Both the position numbers and the translations under genes were made by a program. Of a stretch of 64,000 nucleotides of DNA, positions 17,209 through 25,241 are shown one piece after another. The stretch lies in the NCBI RefSeq assembly GCF_024733555.1, contig NZ_JANIOF010000001.1, forward strand, positions 2,538,777-2,602,776, in the 5' to 3' direction. Position 1 is the first letter of the stretch. Each line of letters opens with the position of its first letter. This DNA comes from Paenibacillus sp. SC116. GTDB lineage: Bacteria > Bacillota > Bacilli > Paenibacillales > Paenibacillaceae. A model generated the notes under the pieces. The model did no database searches. It was not told where the DNA came from and saw only the letters and a list, made by a program, of their open reading frames with translations.

Positions 17209-17991
17209 TTACCAAACCTTCCAAGGCGCTTGATTATCTTCCCATAACGACAGCAGCTTTTTCTTATCGCGCATCGTATCCATAGGGTGCCAGAAGCCAT
17301 TATGACGATAAGCCGCCAATTGATTCTGTTCAGCTAACTTCACTAACACATCCGTTTCCCATACGCTCTGATCATTTGCTATATAATTGAAAACAGTAGG
17401 CTCCAAAACAAAAAAACCGCCATTAATCCATCCGCCATTAATCCATCCGCCATCACCTACAGGCTTCTCCCTAAAGTTGACCACCATTTGATCCTCAATC
17501 AAAAGGGAGCCAAATCTGCCTGGCGGCTGAACCGCTGTAACGGTAGCTAACTTTCCATGCTGCTTATGATATCGTATTAGTTCTTCTATATTTACATTGC
17601 CTACCCCATCCCCATAGGTTAGACAAAAGGTTTCGTCACCTACATAATCTGCAATTCGCTTTACACGTCCACCCGTATCCGTTCCTTCGCCTGTATCGAC
17701 CAAGGTCACTTTCCATGGTTCTGCGTTGGTCGCATGATGTGTAATTTCGCCCTTATCCATATCAATCGTGAAGTCAGATCGGTACAGTCGGTAGTTGTAG
17801 AAATAATCTTTAATGATATGACCTTTGTAGCCTAAGCAAATAATAAACTCACCAATTCCGTAGTGACTGAATATTTTCATGATGTGCCACAAAATCGGCT
17901 GTGTTCCAATTTCAACCATCGGCTTCGGCTTTAAGTTGGTCTCCTCACCAATTCGTGTTCCGTATCCACCCGCGAGAATAACTGCTTTCAC
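17209..17991 (-). CDS. rfbF: Glucose-1-phosphate cytidylyltransferase with internal duplication
   Basis: Nucleotidyltransferase of 260 residues making CDP-glucose from CTP and glucose-1-phosphate. MKAVILAGGYGTRIGEETN and the Lys in KPKPMVEIG form the nucleotide site; LTYGDGVGNVN supplies the metal Asp; FWHPMDTMRDKKKL is the family C-terminal signature. The start is GTG with AAGGTGA close upstream. Oddity: the conserved GDGGWINGGFFVLEP segment holds an extra GGWIN because a 15-bp unit is tandemly repeated at 17421-17450, adding five residues near 183 next to the sugar site. The frame is kept, but activity may be altered. First gene of the CDP-sugar operon. Confidence 0.94.
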   Translation of the reverse strand: MKAVILAGGYGTRIGEETNLKPKPMVEIGTQPILWHIMKIFSHYGIGEFIICLGYKGHIIKDYFYNYRLYRSDFTIDMDKGEITHHATNAEPWKVTLVDTGEGTDTGGRVKRIADYVGDETFCLTYGDGVGNVNIEELIRYHKQHGKLATVTAVQPPGRFGSLLIEDQMVVNFREKPVGDGGWINGGWINGGFFVLEPTVFNYIANDQSVWETDVLVKLAEQNQLAAYRHNGFWHPMDTMRDKKKLLSLWEDNQAPWKVW

Positions 17992-18149
17992 TCACCTTCA
18001 CCCCTAGCTGTCCATACTTTCAATAGGAATAACCGATTGTTGTTGTCACACTTTATGCACAGTATCCCTATTGGGTGCTGCTAAGGAAGAAGCCTCGCAC
18101 TTGCTCCTAAGCATGGGGGAATGACTAACACTCCAACTCAACTCCATTG

Positions 18150-18935
18150 CTAAGTAGAATCCTGCCATAATGATTGGTATTCGGGAAGCAACCGTAAATC
18201 TACCACCCCGTGGGCAAATCGCTGGCGAGCGTGCTCCAACATATCCGGCGTCGTTATGTGCTGGGCACCATAGCTGTTTAGGAGACTGTGCATTGAAAGA
18301 GTAGGACCGATTTGCAACTTTCTGCGCCGCATCGCCTCATTCCACGGACTGTAAACGAATTTAAACACATAGGCAGCCCCGTCGTATGCAGTAAACGGAT
18401 GCGGCGACCAATGCCGACCAATCGTATAGCCGCCATGTTCATAATTGTGAATCAGTCTACCCATATAAGGTTGATTGGGGTCACGTGAGAAGAACCCATG
18501 GAACCTTTGCTGCACTAAAGGCGCTGAATAGACAGGGTCGCTATAAGGGTAATTCGGAGGATCTCCGAGCAGAAACCATTTGATTAAATACATGCGCATA
18601 CCTTTATCGTTGAGGGAATTGAAAAATGGTTCTTTATTGCGAACACAAAGAAATTCAGTCGTGTTTAAGACCATCTTCCAACCCTTACGCTCTTTCTCGA
18701 TATCCATCACTTCACGATCCGCTTCGATCGCATCGAATTGAGGGACACGGGAATTGCGTATTTCCCAATGAGGCGCGAATGTGCGGCATATTTCTACAGA
18801 ACGATCGGTTGAGCCTCGATTAATCAAAATGCCGTGATCGAATAGTTTGGTATGGTGCATCAACCACCACGGAAGTAAGTACTCTTCATTGTAAAAATGA
18901 GATATTAACGTAGTTATAACTTCCACCTCCTCCAA
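18150..18935 (-). CDS. Glycosyltransferase family 2-like protein
   Basis: About 261 residues with the N-terminal pattern of the GT2/GT92-like group: LISHFYNEEYLLPWWLMHH, then INRGSTDRSVEICRTF. The position where relatives carry a DxDEF metal site reads LNTTEFLCV, so an Asp is missing. YSPWNEAMRRRKLQIG is in the C-terminal half. The start is uncertain: GGAGGAGG is ideally placed only for an ATA codon; TTG at 18935 and GTG at 18926 overlap or abut it. It lies 158 bp upstream of rfbF and may transfer the CDP-sugar product, but that is only proximity. Confidence 0.72.
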   Translation of the reverse strand: MEEVEVITTLISHFYNEEYLLPWWLMHHTKLFDHGILINRGSTDRSVEICRTFAPHWEIRNSRVPQFDAIEADREVMDIEKERKGWKMVLNTTEFLCVRNKEPFFNSLNDKGMRMYLIKWFLLGDPPNYPYSDPVYSAPLVQQRFHGFFSRDPNQPYMGRLIHNYEHGGYTIGRHWSPHPFTAYDGAAYVFKFVYSPWNEAMRRRKLQIGPTLSMHSLLNSYGAQHITTPDMLEHARQRFAHGVVDLRLLPEYQSLWQDST

Positions 18936-19028
18936 CTAGGAATGGAATCTCTCTCTACTATTGTATGAACTCTATCAAACAATCGTGCTGGTTATCGTCA
19001 TCATGACCCCAATGAAGTAGAGGTACAT

Positions 19029-19057
19029 AAAAAAACGAAGCCAGAGCGGCTTCGTTT
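19029..19057 (-). terminator. Terminator of the MerR gene
   Basis: On the minus strand AAACGAAGCC-GCTCT-GGCTTCGTTT followed by TTTT. Perfect 10-bp stem. Confidence 0.95.
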
Positions 19058-19064
19058 GCTTCGT

Positions 19065-19823
19065 TTATTGACCATCACAATAGATATGCATCGCCTGCTG
19101 CAAAAAAGATGCCAATCCAGGCTTAACTTTGTCGATATTTTTGGTGAACCGCGGATCTGACGTATATAGATCTCCAAGTCCGCGGAATATTTCCAGCGTG
19201 CAATTGTAGAAATTTCCTGTAATCAATGAGCGGTATTCGCTAATTAACGCCTGCACCTCTTCATCCGCAGGACCCTTGTCCATTCGCTCCGCGATTTGCT
19301 TATAGAGGGAGTCCCACTCGTGCTTAATTTGCTTCCAATCATCAGCTGTGTAAGTTGATGTTTTCTCTATGGATTCCTTATAAGCATCCGTGTGTCCATA
19401 CTTTTCTTCTACTTCCTGCTCATATTTCTTCTGATGCTCTTCTATTTCAGCCATATCAAAGGGCTCGAACATTTCTTCTTTGGTCATCGCAATAGCTCCC
19501 TTCATCGATTGGAGGGTTTCCTCAACCGTATGAATCAATCGTTCGAGGCGATGCTTCTTCTGCACCAACATGCTCCGATGAGAGACGAGGGCGTGCTTGC
19601 GATCGAAGCTTGGATGGTCGATAATGCGCTGAATGTCAATGAGCGGGACGTCTAACTCTTTAAAAAAGAGAATTTGCTGCAGCCGCTCTAAATCATCATC
19701 CGTATAATATCGATACCCGTTCTCTTCCATCTTCTGTGGTTTCAACAGTCCAATGCTGTCGTAATGATGCAGTGTGCGCACACTGATCCCCGCCAAGTCC
19801 GCTATCTCTTTTACTTTGTACAT
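19065..19823 (-). CDS. MerR-family regulator with TipAS domain
   Basis: 252 residues after a GAGGTGATG site. Residues 1-75 are the MerR winged helix (YKVKEIADLAGISVRTLHHYD, NGYRYYTDDDLERLQQI). A dimerisation helix follows at 76-115. The TipAS ligand domain spans about 130-250 (KHEWDSLYKQIAERM, FYNCTLEIFRGLGDLYTSDP, MHIYC). TipAL, Mta and SkgA are known relatives; TipAL binds thiopeptides. No multidrug transporter lies next to it, so the regulon is unknown apart from its own promoter, which has the 19-bp spacer expected for MerR control. Confidence 0.93.
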   Translation of the reverse strand: MYKVKEIADLAGISVRTLHHYDSIGLLKPQKMEENGYRYYTDDDLERLQQILFFKELDVPLIDIQRIIDHPSFDRKHALVSHRSMLVQKKHRLERLIHTVEETLQSMKGAIAMTKEEMFEPFDMAEIEEHQKKYEQEVEEKYGHTDAYKESIEKTSTYTADDWKQIKHEWDSLYKQIAERMDKGPADEEVQALISEYRSLITGNFYNCTLEIFRGLGDLYTSDPRFTKNIDKVKPGLASFLQQAMHIYCDGQ

Positions 19824-20203
19824 CTCTTCATCACCTCGTATTTGTAGAATAAACTATAACGTTACGTCAGAGTCAATGCGTCATTTCTATTTTAATGATA
19901 ATGAACAAATTACGATACATCCGTCTATTGTGTTGAGTAACAAATTATTGTTTGGCAGCCTGCGCTTTTCACAGCGAATCCTATAATCCCTCTACTGTGC
20001 CAGACAGGCTTACCATCAATCCATCACTGCTCCTAAATATGACAGTGCGCTGGTATACTCCATTATCTGGACTAGCAACTACAAAGGCTGATGTACATAT
20101 GATATATGACGGACTGGAATTATCCGATGTATATTCCATCATGGCTCATTCCGTCAATGATTGATATAATGATAGGGTTAATCACACATAAAGGATGAAC
20201 AAT
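19824..20203. other. Divergent spacer between merR-type gene and murB
   Basis: About 380 bp. It contains the MerR-type promoter at 19846-19876. Between 19880 and 20190 I see no ORF with a ribosome site and no clear structure; the murB promoter should be here. Confidence 0.4.
19846..19876 (-). promoter_or_regulatory. MerR-type autoregulated promoter
   Basis: On the minus strand TTGACT and TATTCT are separated by 19 bp, the over-long spacer that MerR activators correct by untwisting DNA. The spacer holds the partial dyad CTGACGTAACGTTATAG, similar in kind to Mta/TipA operators. The predicted transcription start lies just upstream of the ribosome site. Confidence 0.75.
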
Positions 20204-21121
20204 ATGAGTAAATGGCTTGAACTTTATAAACAATTACTAACGATTATTCCTGAATCATCGATACAACTTGAAGAATCATTATGTCAACATACGTACACTC
20301 GTATGGGCGGACCAGCAGATCTGTTCGTCACGCCAGCTACCTATGAGGAAGCAGCCCAAGTCGTGCGCTTCGCTCGTCAACATGATATCCCCATTACTAT
20401 TTTGGGCTTTGGCTCCAACGTCATTGTCCGAGATGGCGGTATTCGCGGAATCGTATTAAGTTTCGAGCAATTGACAGACATTCGTGTGTCTGACTCGATC
20501 GTCGTTGCGCAAAGCGGAGCTGCTATTATTGAGGTTTCCAGGTTTGCACTGAAGCAAAGTTTATCTGGCCTGGAATTTGCCTGCGGCATACCTGGCTCTG
20601 TAGGCGGAGCACTTTATATGAATGCGGGAGCTTATGGCGGCGAGATCTCAGATGTATTGCAAGATACGCTCGTGCTGACATCAGAAGGCGAACTACTTCG
20701 TCTTTCGAAAGAAGAGCTTGAGCTTGGCTACCGTACAAGTGTAATCGGACGCAAACAATATATCGTATTGGAGGCTGCATTTAAGCTTGTCCATGCTGAT
20801 GCGGAACCGATTCAGAAAAAGATGGAGGAATTGACCTATCTGCGTGAATCGAAGCAGCCATTGGAATACCCTTCATGTGGCAGTGTGTTCAAGCGCCCTC
20901 CTGGATATTTTGCTGGACAACTGATTCAAGAGAGCGGACTTCAAGGTACTCGTGTAGGCGGTGCAGAAGTATCGAAGAAACATGCTGGCTTTATCGTCAA
21001 TGTCGATCAGGCTACCGCTACTGAATATATCGCGCTTATTCATCACGTGCAGCAAACCGTGAAAGAGCGCTTCAGTGTTGAATTGGAGACAGAAGTTCGA
21101 ATTATCGGAGAAGACAAGTAA
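20204..21121 (+). CDS. murB: UDP-N-acetylenolpyruvoylglucosamine reductase
   Basis: FAD enzyme of 305 residues that reduces UDP-GlcNAc-enolpyruvate to UDP-MurNAc in the cytosol, the second committed step of peptidoglycan synthesis. ATG at 20204 is chosen because AAAGG is correctly spaced; the ATG at 20195 overlaps it. Motifs: HTYTRMGGPADLFVTP, FGSNVIVRDGG, GIPGSVGGALYMNAGAYGG, LGYRTS and the catalytic Ser in PSCGSVFKRPPG; AGFIVN lies near the C terminus. Type II layout without the extra type I loop. It stands alone, away from other mur genes, with its own terminator. Confidence 0.97.
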   Translation: MSKWLELYKQLLTIIPESSIQLEESLCQHTYTRMGGPADLFVTPATYEEAAQVVRFARQHDIPITILGFGSNVIVRDGGIRGIVLSFEQLTDIRVSDSIVVAQSGAAIIEVSRFALKQSLSGLEFACGIPGSVGGALYMNAGAYGGEISDVLQDTLVLTSEGELLRLSKEELELGYRTSVIGRKQYIVLEAAFKLVHADAEPIQKKMEELTYLRESKQPLEYPSCGSVFKRPPGYFAGQLIQESGLQGTRVGGAEVSKKHAGFIVNVDQATATEYIALIHHVQQTVKERFSVELETEVRIIGEDK

Positions 21122-21160
21122 CGCACAAATCTAACTCTTAAGAACAACAAATAACAATGA

Positions 21161-21206
21161 AATAACCTTTCAACTCTATAGTATTAGAGATGGAAGGTTA
21201 TTTTTA
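21161..21206 (+). terminator. Terminator of murB
   Basis: AATAACCTTTC ... GGAAGGTTATT stem followed by TTTTATT, 40 bases after the murB stop. Confidence 0.9.
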
Positions 21207-21268
21207 TTGACCCCTCATAGGTGATTAGTAATGAGTGCACACATGAGTACATAAATCATGATTGTATG

Positions 21269-21443
21269 GACAAAAGTGCAGCTATTTTATGAGAAAAACG
21301 TCATTTTGAGATAGATTAAGACAAATATGCAGTTAATTTCCCGATTTGACACTCGGAATGGCCAAATAAGCCAAAATAAATGTATTTTTGACGCTAATAG
21401 CCTAAATAAGCACATTTATAGATAAAATAACTGCATAATTGTC
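21269..21443. repeat. Palindromic intergenic repeat, MITE-like
   Basis: A 175-bp segment bounded by inverted copies of a roughly 23-bp unit: GACAAAAGTGCAGCTATTTT at the left (21269) and the reverse complement of GACAATTATGCAGTTATTTT at the right (ending 21443). A third, direct copy, GACAAATATGCAGTTAATTT, sits inside at 21320-21339. It is A+T-rich, with no coding capacity and no clear target-site duplication. It resembles a short non-autonomous element or bacterial intergenic repeat family. Together with the murB terminator it fills the roughly 500-bp gap between murB and the next gene. Confidence 0.6.
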
Positions 21444-21632
21444 ACTAATCTACACTGTATACGCACCATACATGCAAGATTAGCTGATTCCACCTAAAAC
21501 ACTGCTTCTAAGCTAAATACGATACGAGTGAATGAAAAACATATAGTGAAATTAACTAGAGTCTAATTTGGGATTTTATAGTATATTGGAATTATTAAGG
21601 AAAGGCTTACAAGAAAAAAAGGGGCGTTGTTA

Positions 21633-22376
21633 ATGGTTTCATGGTTCGACACCTATGATCCGAACACATTCCAAGCGTTCTCATCTGCTCATCTCGGTGC
21701 GCTGCTTCTCTTTTCCGCTTCCATTGTGCTGCTGTATGTGGGCCGATTTTGGCTGCGGGATGAGCAGCGCAGCAAGCGCATTAGATTTACGTTAATCGGC
21801 TTGCTTGTCTTAGCAGAGGTATCGCTAAATATATGGTATGTGGCAGGCGGTGTATATGACGTATCCGATACCCTTCCGTTGGAGTTATGCAGCATTTCGC
21901 TATACTTATGTGTGTTTATGCTGCTATTTCGCAGCCGCTTTATTTTCAACATCGTCTACTTTACAGGGATCGGTGGAGCGCTGCAAGCATTGTTAACACC
22001 GGCACTCGGATATCCATTCCCTCATTTCCGTTTTCTACAGTTCTTCTTGGCTCATATCGTCATCATTTTAGCGGTGCTGTATATGGTGTGGGTGGAAAAA
22101 TATCGACCAACTTGGAAGTCGGTCGGGCTTGCTATGCTGTTCCTCAACGTGCTCCTTGTCGTCGTTGGTTCTATTAATTACTTGACTGGCGGCAACTATA
22201 TGTTCTTGGCTCGCAAGCCGGAAACAGCATCCTTGCTGGACGTATTAGGTCCATATCCATGGTATATTTTATCGCTAGAAGCCGTCGCTTTTGTGATGTT
22301 TATTATTTTGTACGCACCGTTTGGATTATCAACATGGCTTCGACGCAGAAGAGGATATATATCGTACGAACAATAA
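21633..22376 (+). CDS. YwaF/TIGR02206-family membrane protein
   Basis: Integral membrane protein of 247 residues with about seven hydrophobic helices. It matches the TIGR02206 (YwaF) pattern: FSSAHLGAL, an Arg-rich loop, DTLPLELCSISLYLC, LTPALGYPFPHFRFLQFFLAH, GGNYMFLARKPETASLLD and LGPYPWYI. The ATG at 21633 follows a GGGG-containing site; a TTG two codons earlier is possible. Function of the family is unknown. Single gene with a terminator. Confidence 0.88.
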   Translation: MVSWFDTYDPNTFQAFSSAHLGALLLFSASIVLLYVGRFWLRDEQRSKRIRFTLIGLLVLAEVSLNIWYVAGGVYDVSDTLPLELCSISLYLCVFMLLFRSRFIFNIVYFTGIGGALQALLTPALGYPFPHFRFLQFFLAHIVIILAVLYMVWVEKYRPTWKSVGLAMLFLNVLLVVVGSINYLTGGNYMFLARKPETASLLDVLGPYPWYILSLEAVAFVMFIILYAPFGLSTWLRRRRGYISYEQ

Positions 22377-22416
22377 GAGCAAGCCATCCGATGCTAAGTC
22401 GGGGCCTGCTCTTTTC
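22375..22416 (+). terminator. Terminator after the YwaF-like gene
   Basis: AAGAGCA(AGCC) ... GGCCTGCTCTT stem overlapping the stop codon, followed by TTCTATT. The next gene is convergent. Confidence 0.8.
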
Positions 22417-22478
22417 TATTACATTACGATGGAAATACGATATCAGAACCGAATTACTGCCAATCACTCTGCCTCTCA

Positions 22479-23384
22479 TCAATTGAACAAATTGAACACG
22501 CCACTGCCTTGAATAATGTCCGATTCCTTCATCAAGGTTGCTTCCGTAATACTAATGTTGTTGCGTTTGAGAAATGATTGTACGATATGATAACCAACTG
22601 CATAGCCCGCGCCATAAGACATCCCAACTGGCGTATACCCTTGTGCCTTGGCTACTTCATCGCCAAACATGTAGCCGCTTATCGCATCGAATCCTTTCTT
22701 ATCAAGCGCAGTCTGCATCACTTCGATTGAATAAGCAAGATCATCCTCATCTAGTGAGGTCACCCATGGCCCTATAAGCTCCTGTCCATACATCGCAGCT
22801 GCAAATGATTCAGCCAGTCCTTCAATAATCATATATTCCCCTAACGTGACATCCCCATGGCTCCAATCAAAATACGAGAATCGTATATTATGATGGAACT
22901 CATGCGCAATCAAAGCAGGAAGTCGCTTGAGATTGTACTCGTTGGGATACATGTAAAGCTGAATAAAACCCGGAATACCGCCGAATCCAGAGTAGCCATT
23001 ATGCGGCTTTAACTTTTCTGGATTCCCAAAATACAACCCTGCTATCAGTTGTTCCCTTGCTACGCTTAATCCGCCCTGCTCCGCATAGTGAACGCATTCC
23101 TGCAAAGAGCGCTGCAAGATTTGTTCCGCTTGATTAGCTCTGATCATGTCCACAGCAGCTAAGCCACGCTCATCTTCATCCAACGCTAAAATCCCCATCA
23201 TTTCACACGCCATGACAACATCATAGCCACCTTCTGTCGCTGGCTTCATCGGCACTTGGATCGTGCTCCACATCTTTTCGAACGGCCCCATCATTTCATA
23301 TCGGAAAAAGTCACGGCGCTTTTCCATAGGAAGCTGATAAAGCTGCTCATATTGTTTGAACGTATCCACCCATTGAATATTCAT
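22479..23384 (-). CDS. DUF2268 putative zinc protease
   Basis: Cytosolic protein of 301 residues, starting after a GAGGAG site. The metalloprotease signature is ALIAHEFHHNIRF (HExxH near residue 165), with a downstream Glu in EGLAESFAAAMYG as likely third zinc ligand. The arrangement, including YMYPNEYNLKRLPA and SYGAGYAVGYHIV, matches the DUF2268/YjaZ group of Bacillota, whose substrates are unknown. No signal peptide. It is convergent with the YwaF-like gene and not in an operon. Confidence 0.9.
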   Translation of the reverse strand: MNIQWVDTFKQYEQLYQLPMEKRRDFFRYEMMGPFEKMWSTIQVPMKPATEGGYDVVMACEMMGILALDEDERGLAAVDMIRANQAEQILQRSLQECVHYAEQGGLSVAREQLIAGLYFGNPEKLKPHNGYSGFGGIPGFIQLYMYPNEYNLKRLPALIAHEFHHNIRFSYFDWSHGDVTLGEYMIIEGLAESFAAAMYGQELIGPWVTSLDEDDLAYSIEVMQTALDKKGFDAISGYMFGDEVAKAQGYTPVGMSYGAGYAVGYHIVQSFLKRNNISITEATLMKESDIIQGSGVFNLFN

Positions 23385-23506
23385 GTATACTCACTCCTCA
23401 CATTTCGTCAGCCTCATTGTGCCGCGCTCTTGTCGAACAACACGATAAGCTATCACGTAGCGTGAGGGTCAAGAGAAGTGCAGAAATATTTTCCTCTTAT
23501 CCATCC

Positions 23507-23557
23507 AAAAATAAAGAAAGCCGATGCATGCACATCATTCATGCACAAATATCGGCT
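23507..23557 (-). terminator. Terminator of the MGT glycosyltransferase gene
   Basis: AGCCGAT ... ATCGGCT outer stem with inner GCATG/CATGC pairing; on the minus strand it runs into a T-rich tail. Confidence 0.8.
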
Positions 23558-23627
23558 ACCTCTATTTTATTTGCTCCTATTCCTATTTACGTTCAAACGA
23601 GAACTTCTCGTTTGTATGTTGTTCGTT

Positions 23628-24848
23628 CTAATTAGCATTCACCAATGCAAATAGCCGCTGTTCAATCAACTCCACTGCACGCGCAGTTCCTCCTGCATCA
23701 TCAATTTGTTGGCTCATTTGCTTAACCCGTGCTAACATGCATTCGTTGCCTGCAACCGTCTTAATCGCTTCACGCAGCGTATCTACAGTTACATCCTCCG
23801 GCTTCAAATAATAGCCCAACCCCAATGCTGCCACACGTTGAGCTGTTATTTCCTGCTCCAACATCTGTGGAATCACAACAAGCGGGACTTGATGCAGCAT
23901 CGCCTCCATCGTACTATTCATGCCTCCATGAGAAATAAATAACTTGGCATGCTTCAATACAGATAATTGCGGCACACTCTCATGTACCTCAAAGTTGTCA
24001 GGAATCTCCAGCAATTGATCACGATCAATTTGTTTGCCAATGACCAAGACAACATGCCACGGTGTATGACCAAACGCTTCTATACATTGATTGAAAAACT
24101 CAGGCCAATCGTTAAATACAGTTCCTAGAGAGATGTAAAGGACAGGCTGTCCGTTTATCGGCGCATTCCAATTCACTTGATTATGCTCTGTACGGAGACA
24201 AGGTCCTACGAACTGATACCGCTCATCAAAGCTTTCTCCCGCGTAATGGATCATTCGAGGCATGAAAATGAGGGATAACTCTCTGCCGAACATCACCGAT
24301 TCCAACGTTATCCCTGCGATTTGGAGACCATCAATATACTGGGCAACTTTTTCTTTGAAATCTGCAAATCCAGGAAGCTGATCCATCGCTTCATCCATGC
24401 TGTCCTGTTTGCTTTTAGGATAGGAAGAACATAGCTGGATGGAAGGAACGCCCCACTTCGCAGCTGCCACACTCCCTATCCAAGCCATAAAGTCGAACAA
24501 TACTAGATCAGGGCGATCATCCTTGTAAATCTCCTCTAGCTGCGGCAGCATTTGCTGTGATTCTTTGAAAAATAAATCCATGGCATCGAGCGAGTCTTCT
24601 ACACGCTGCCTTTTCATAGTGATATTAGCCGGGAACAAAGATTGATAAATACGCGCTTCCGCCCCTGTTGCTTCGATTGCAGGCACAAACTCTTCTGTTA
24701 CCACATACGTGACCCGATGCCCGCGCTTCACTAATTCCTCCACAATTCCCAATGTAGGGTTAATATGACCGTGAGCACGAATATTGACGACAGCAATATG
24801 TTTTCTTTGAGAAACATCACCTTTATAAGTGGTATAGAGATGAGTCAT
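23628..24848 (-). CDS. MGT-family (GT1) glycosyltransferase
   Basis: GT-B enzyme of 406 residues in the macrolide-glycosyltransferase (YjiC/OleD) family, moving glucose or a similar sugar from UDP-sugar to a small hydrophobic acceptor. The N-terminal acceptor domain has RAHGHINPTLGIVEELVKRGH with the catalytic His. The C-terminal nucleotide-binding signature is FISHGGMNSTMEAMLHQVPL, ending PQMLEQ. The start follows AAGGAGG, and its ATGA overlaps the stop of a small Cys-rich ORF. It has its own terminator. Such enzymes often glycosylate macrolides, flavonoids or lipopeptides; no biosynthetic genes are beside it, so self-protection or detoxification is plausible. Confidence 0.92.
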   Translation of the reverse strand: MTHLYTTYKGDVSQRKHIAVVNIRAHGHINPTLGIVEELVKRGHRVTYVVTEEFVPAIEATGAEARIYQSLFPANITMKRQRVEDSLDAMDLFFKESQQMLPQLEEIYKDDRPDLVLFDFMAWIGSVAAAKWGVPSIQLCSSYPKSKQDSMDEAMDQLPGFADFKEKVAQYIDGLQIAGITLESVMFGRELSLIFMPRMIHYAGESFDERYQFVGPCLRTEHNQVNWNAPINGQPVLYISLGTVFNDWPEFFNQCIEAFGHTPWHVVLVIGKQIDRDQLLEIPDNFEVHESVPQLSVLKHAKLFISHGGMNSTMEAMLHQVPLVVIPQMLEQEITAQRVAALGLGYYLKPEDVTVDTLREAIKTVAGNECMLARVKQMSQQIDDAGGTARAVELIEQRLFALVNAN

Positions 24849-25096
24849 CTACATTCCTCCTTGAACTGACATGTCCGACAATGTTTTTTGTTTTTTTTAG
24901 AAATACAGTGAAGGTATTGAGAGTCGTTCGTAGGTGCGGCTTTGCAATATAAACAAATAGGATTGATAGGTGTACTTGAGGTCGTGAACAATGAGGAAAT
25001 GATACAAGAAGCGGATATCAACGAGTTTGCACCATTCAGATGCGAGTTATTAAAATGACTAGACGAGTCAGATCGCCAATCAACCATTTTCACCAC
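24845..25096 (-). CDS. Small Cys-rich ORF coupled to the glycosyltransferase
   Basis: Up to 83 residues. GTG at 25096, or ATG at 25087 with AAGGAG 10 bases upstream. The first 45 residues are Ser/Asn-rich with a mildly hydrophobic stretch. The C terminus has paired cysteines: CLYC, YLHC, HCRTC and EEC, ending CRTCQFKEECR. The stop overlaps the glycosyltransferase start as ATGA, the usual sign of translational coupling. I recognise no family. It could be a zinc-binding small protein, a leader peptide, or a modified peptide substrate. A terminator separates it from ppaC, so it opens this transcript. Confidence 0.5.
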   Translation of the reverse strand: MVKMVDWRSDSSSHFNNSHLNGANSLISASCIISSLFTTSSTPINPICLYCKAAPTNDSQYLHCISKKNKKHCRTCQFKEECR

Positions 25097-25152
25097 TCTC
25101 CTTATCCATTTCTACTATAAATTGTAATATTAACCCTAGCATTTTACAACTC

Positions 25153-25192
25153 AAAAAGGCTGCCCACTGATGAATAATCAGTGAACAGCCTC
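25153..25192 (-). terminator. Terminator of ppaC
   Basis: On the minus strand AGGCTG ... CAGCCT with inner CACTGAT/ATCAGTG, followed by TTTTT. Stable interrupted stem. Confidence 0.93.
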
Positions 25193-25241
25193 TAAACATT
25201 AGTTAAAGTTAGCTATAACATCAAGAAATGATGCAATGTTA

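Noticed and set aside
24845-25096. Glycocin (sublancin-like) precursor
   Set aside because: Known glycocins are modified by GT2-type SunS enzymes with linked transporters and thiol oxidases; here the enzyme is GT1/MGT and those genes are absent. Kept only as an unknown small ORF.
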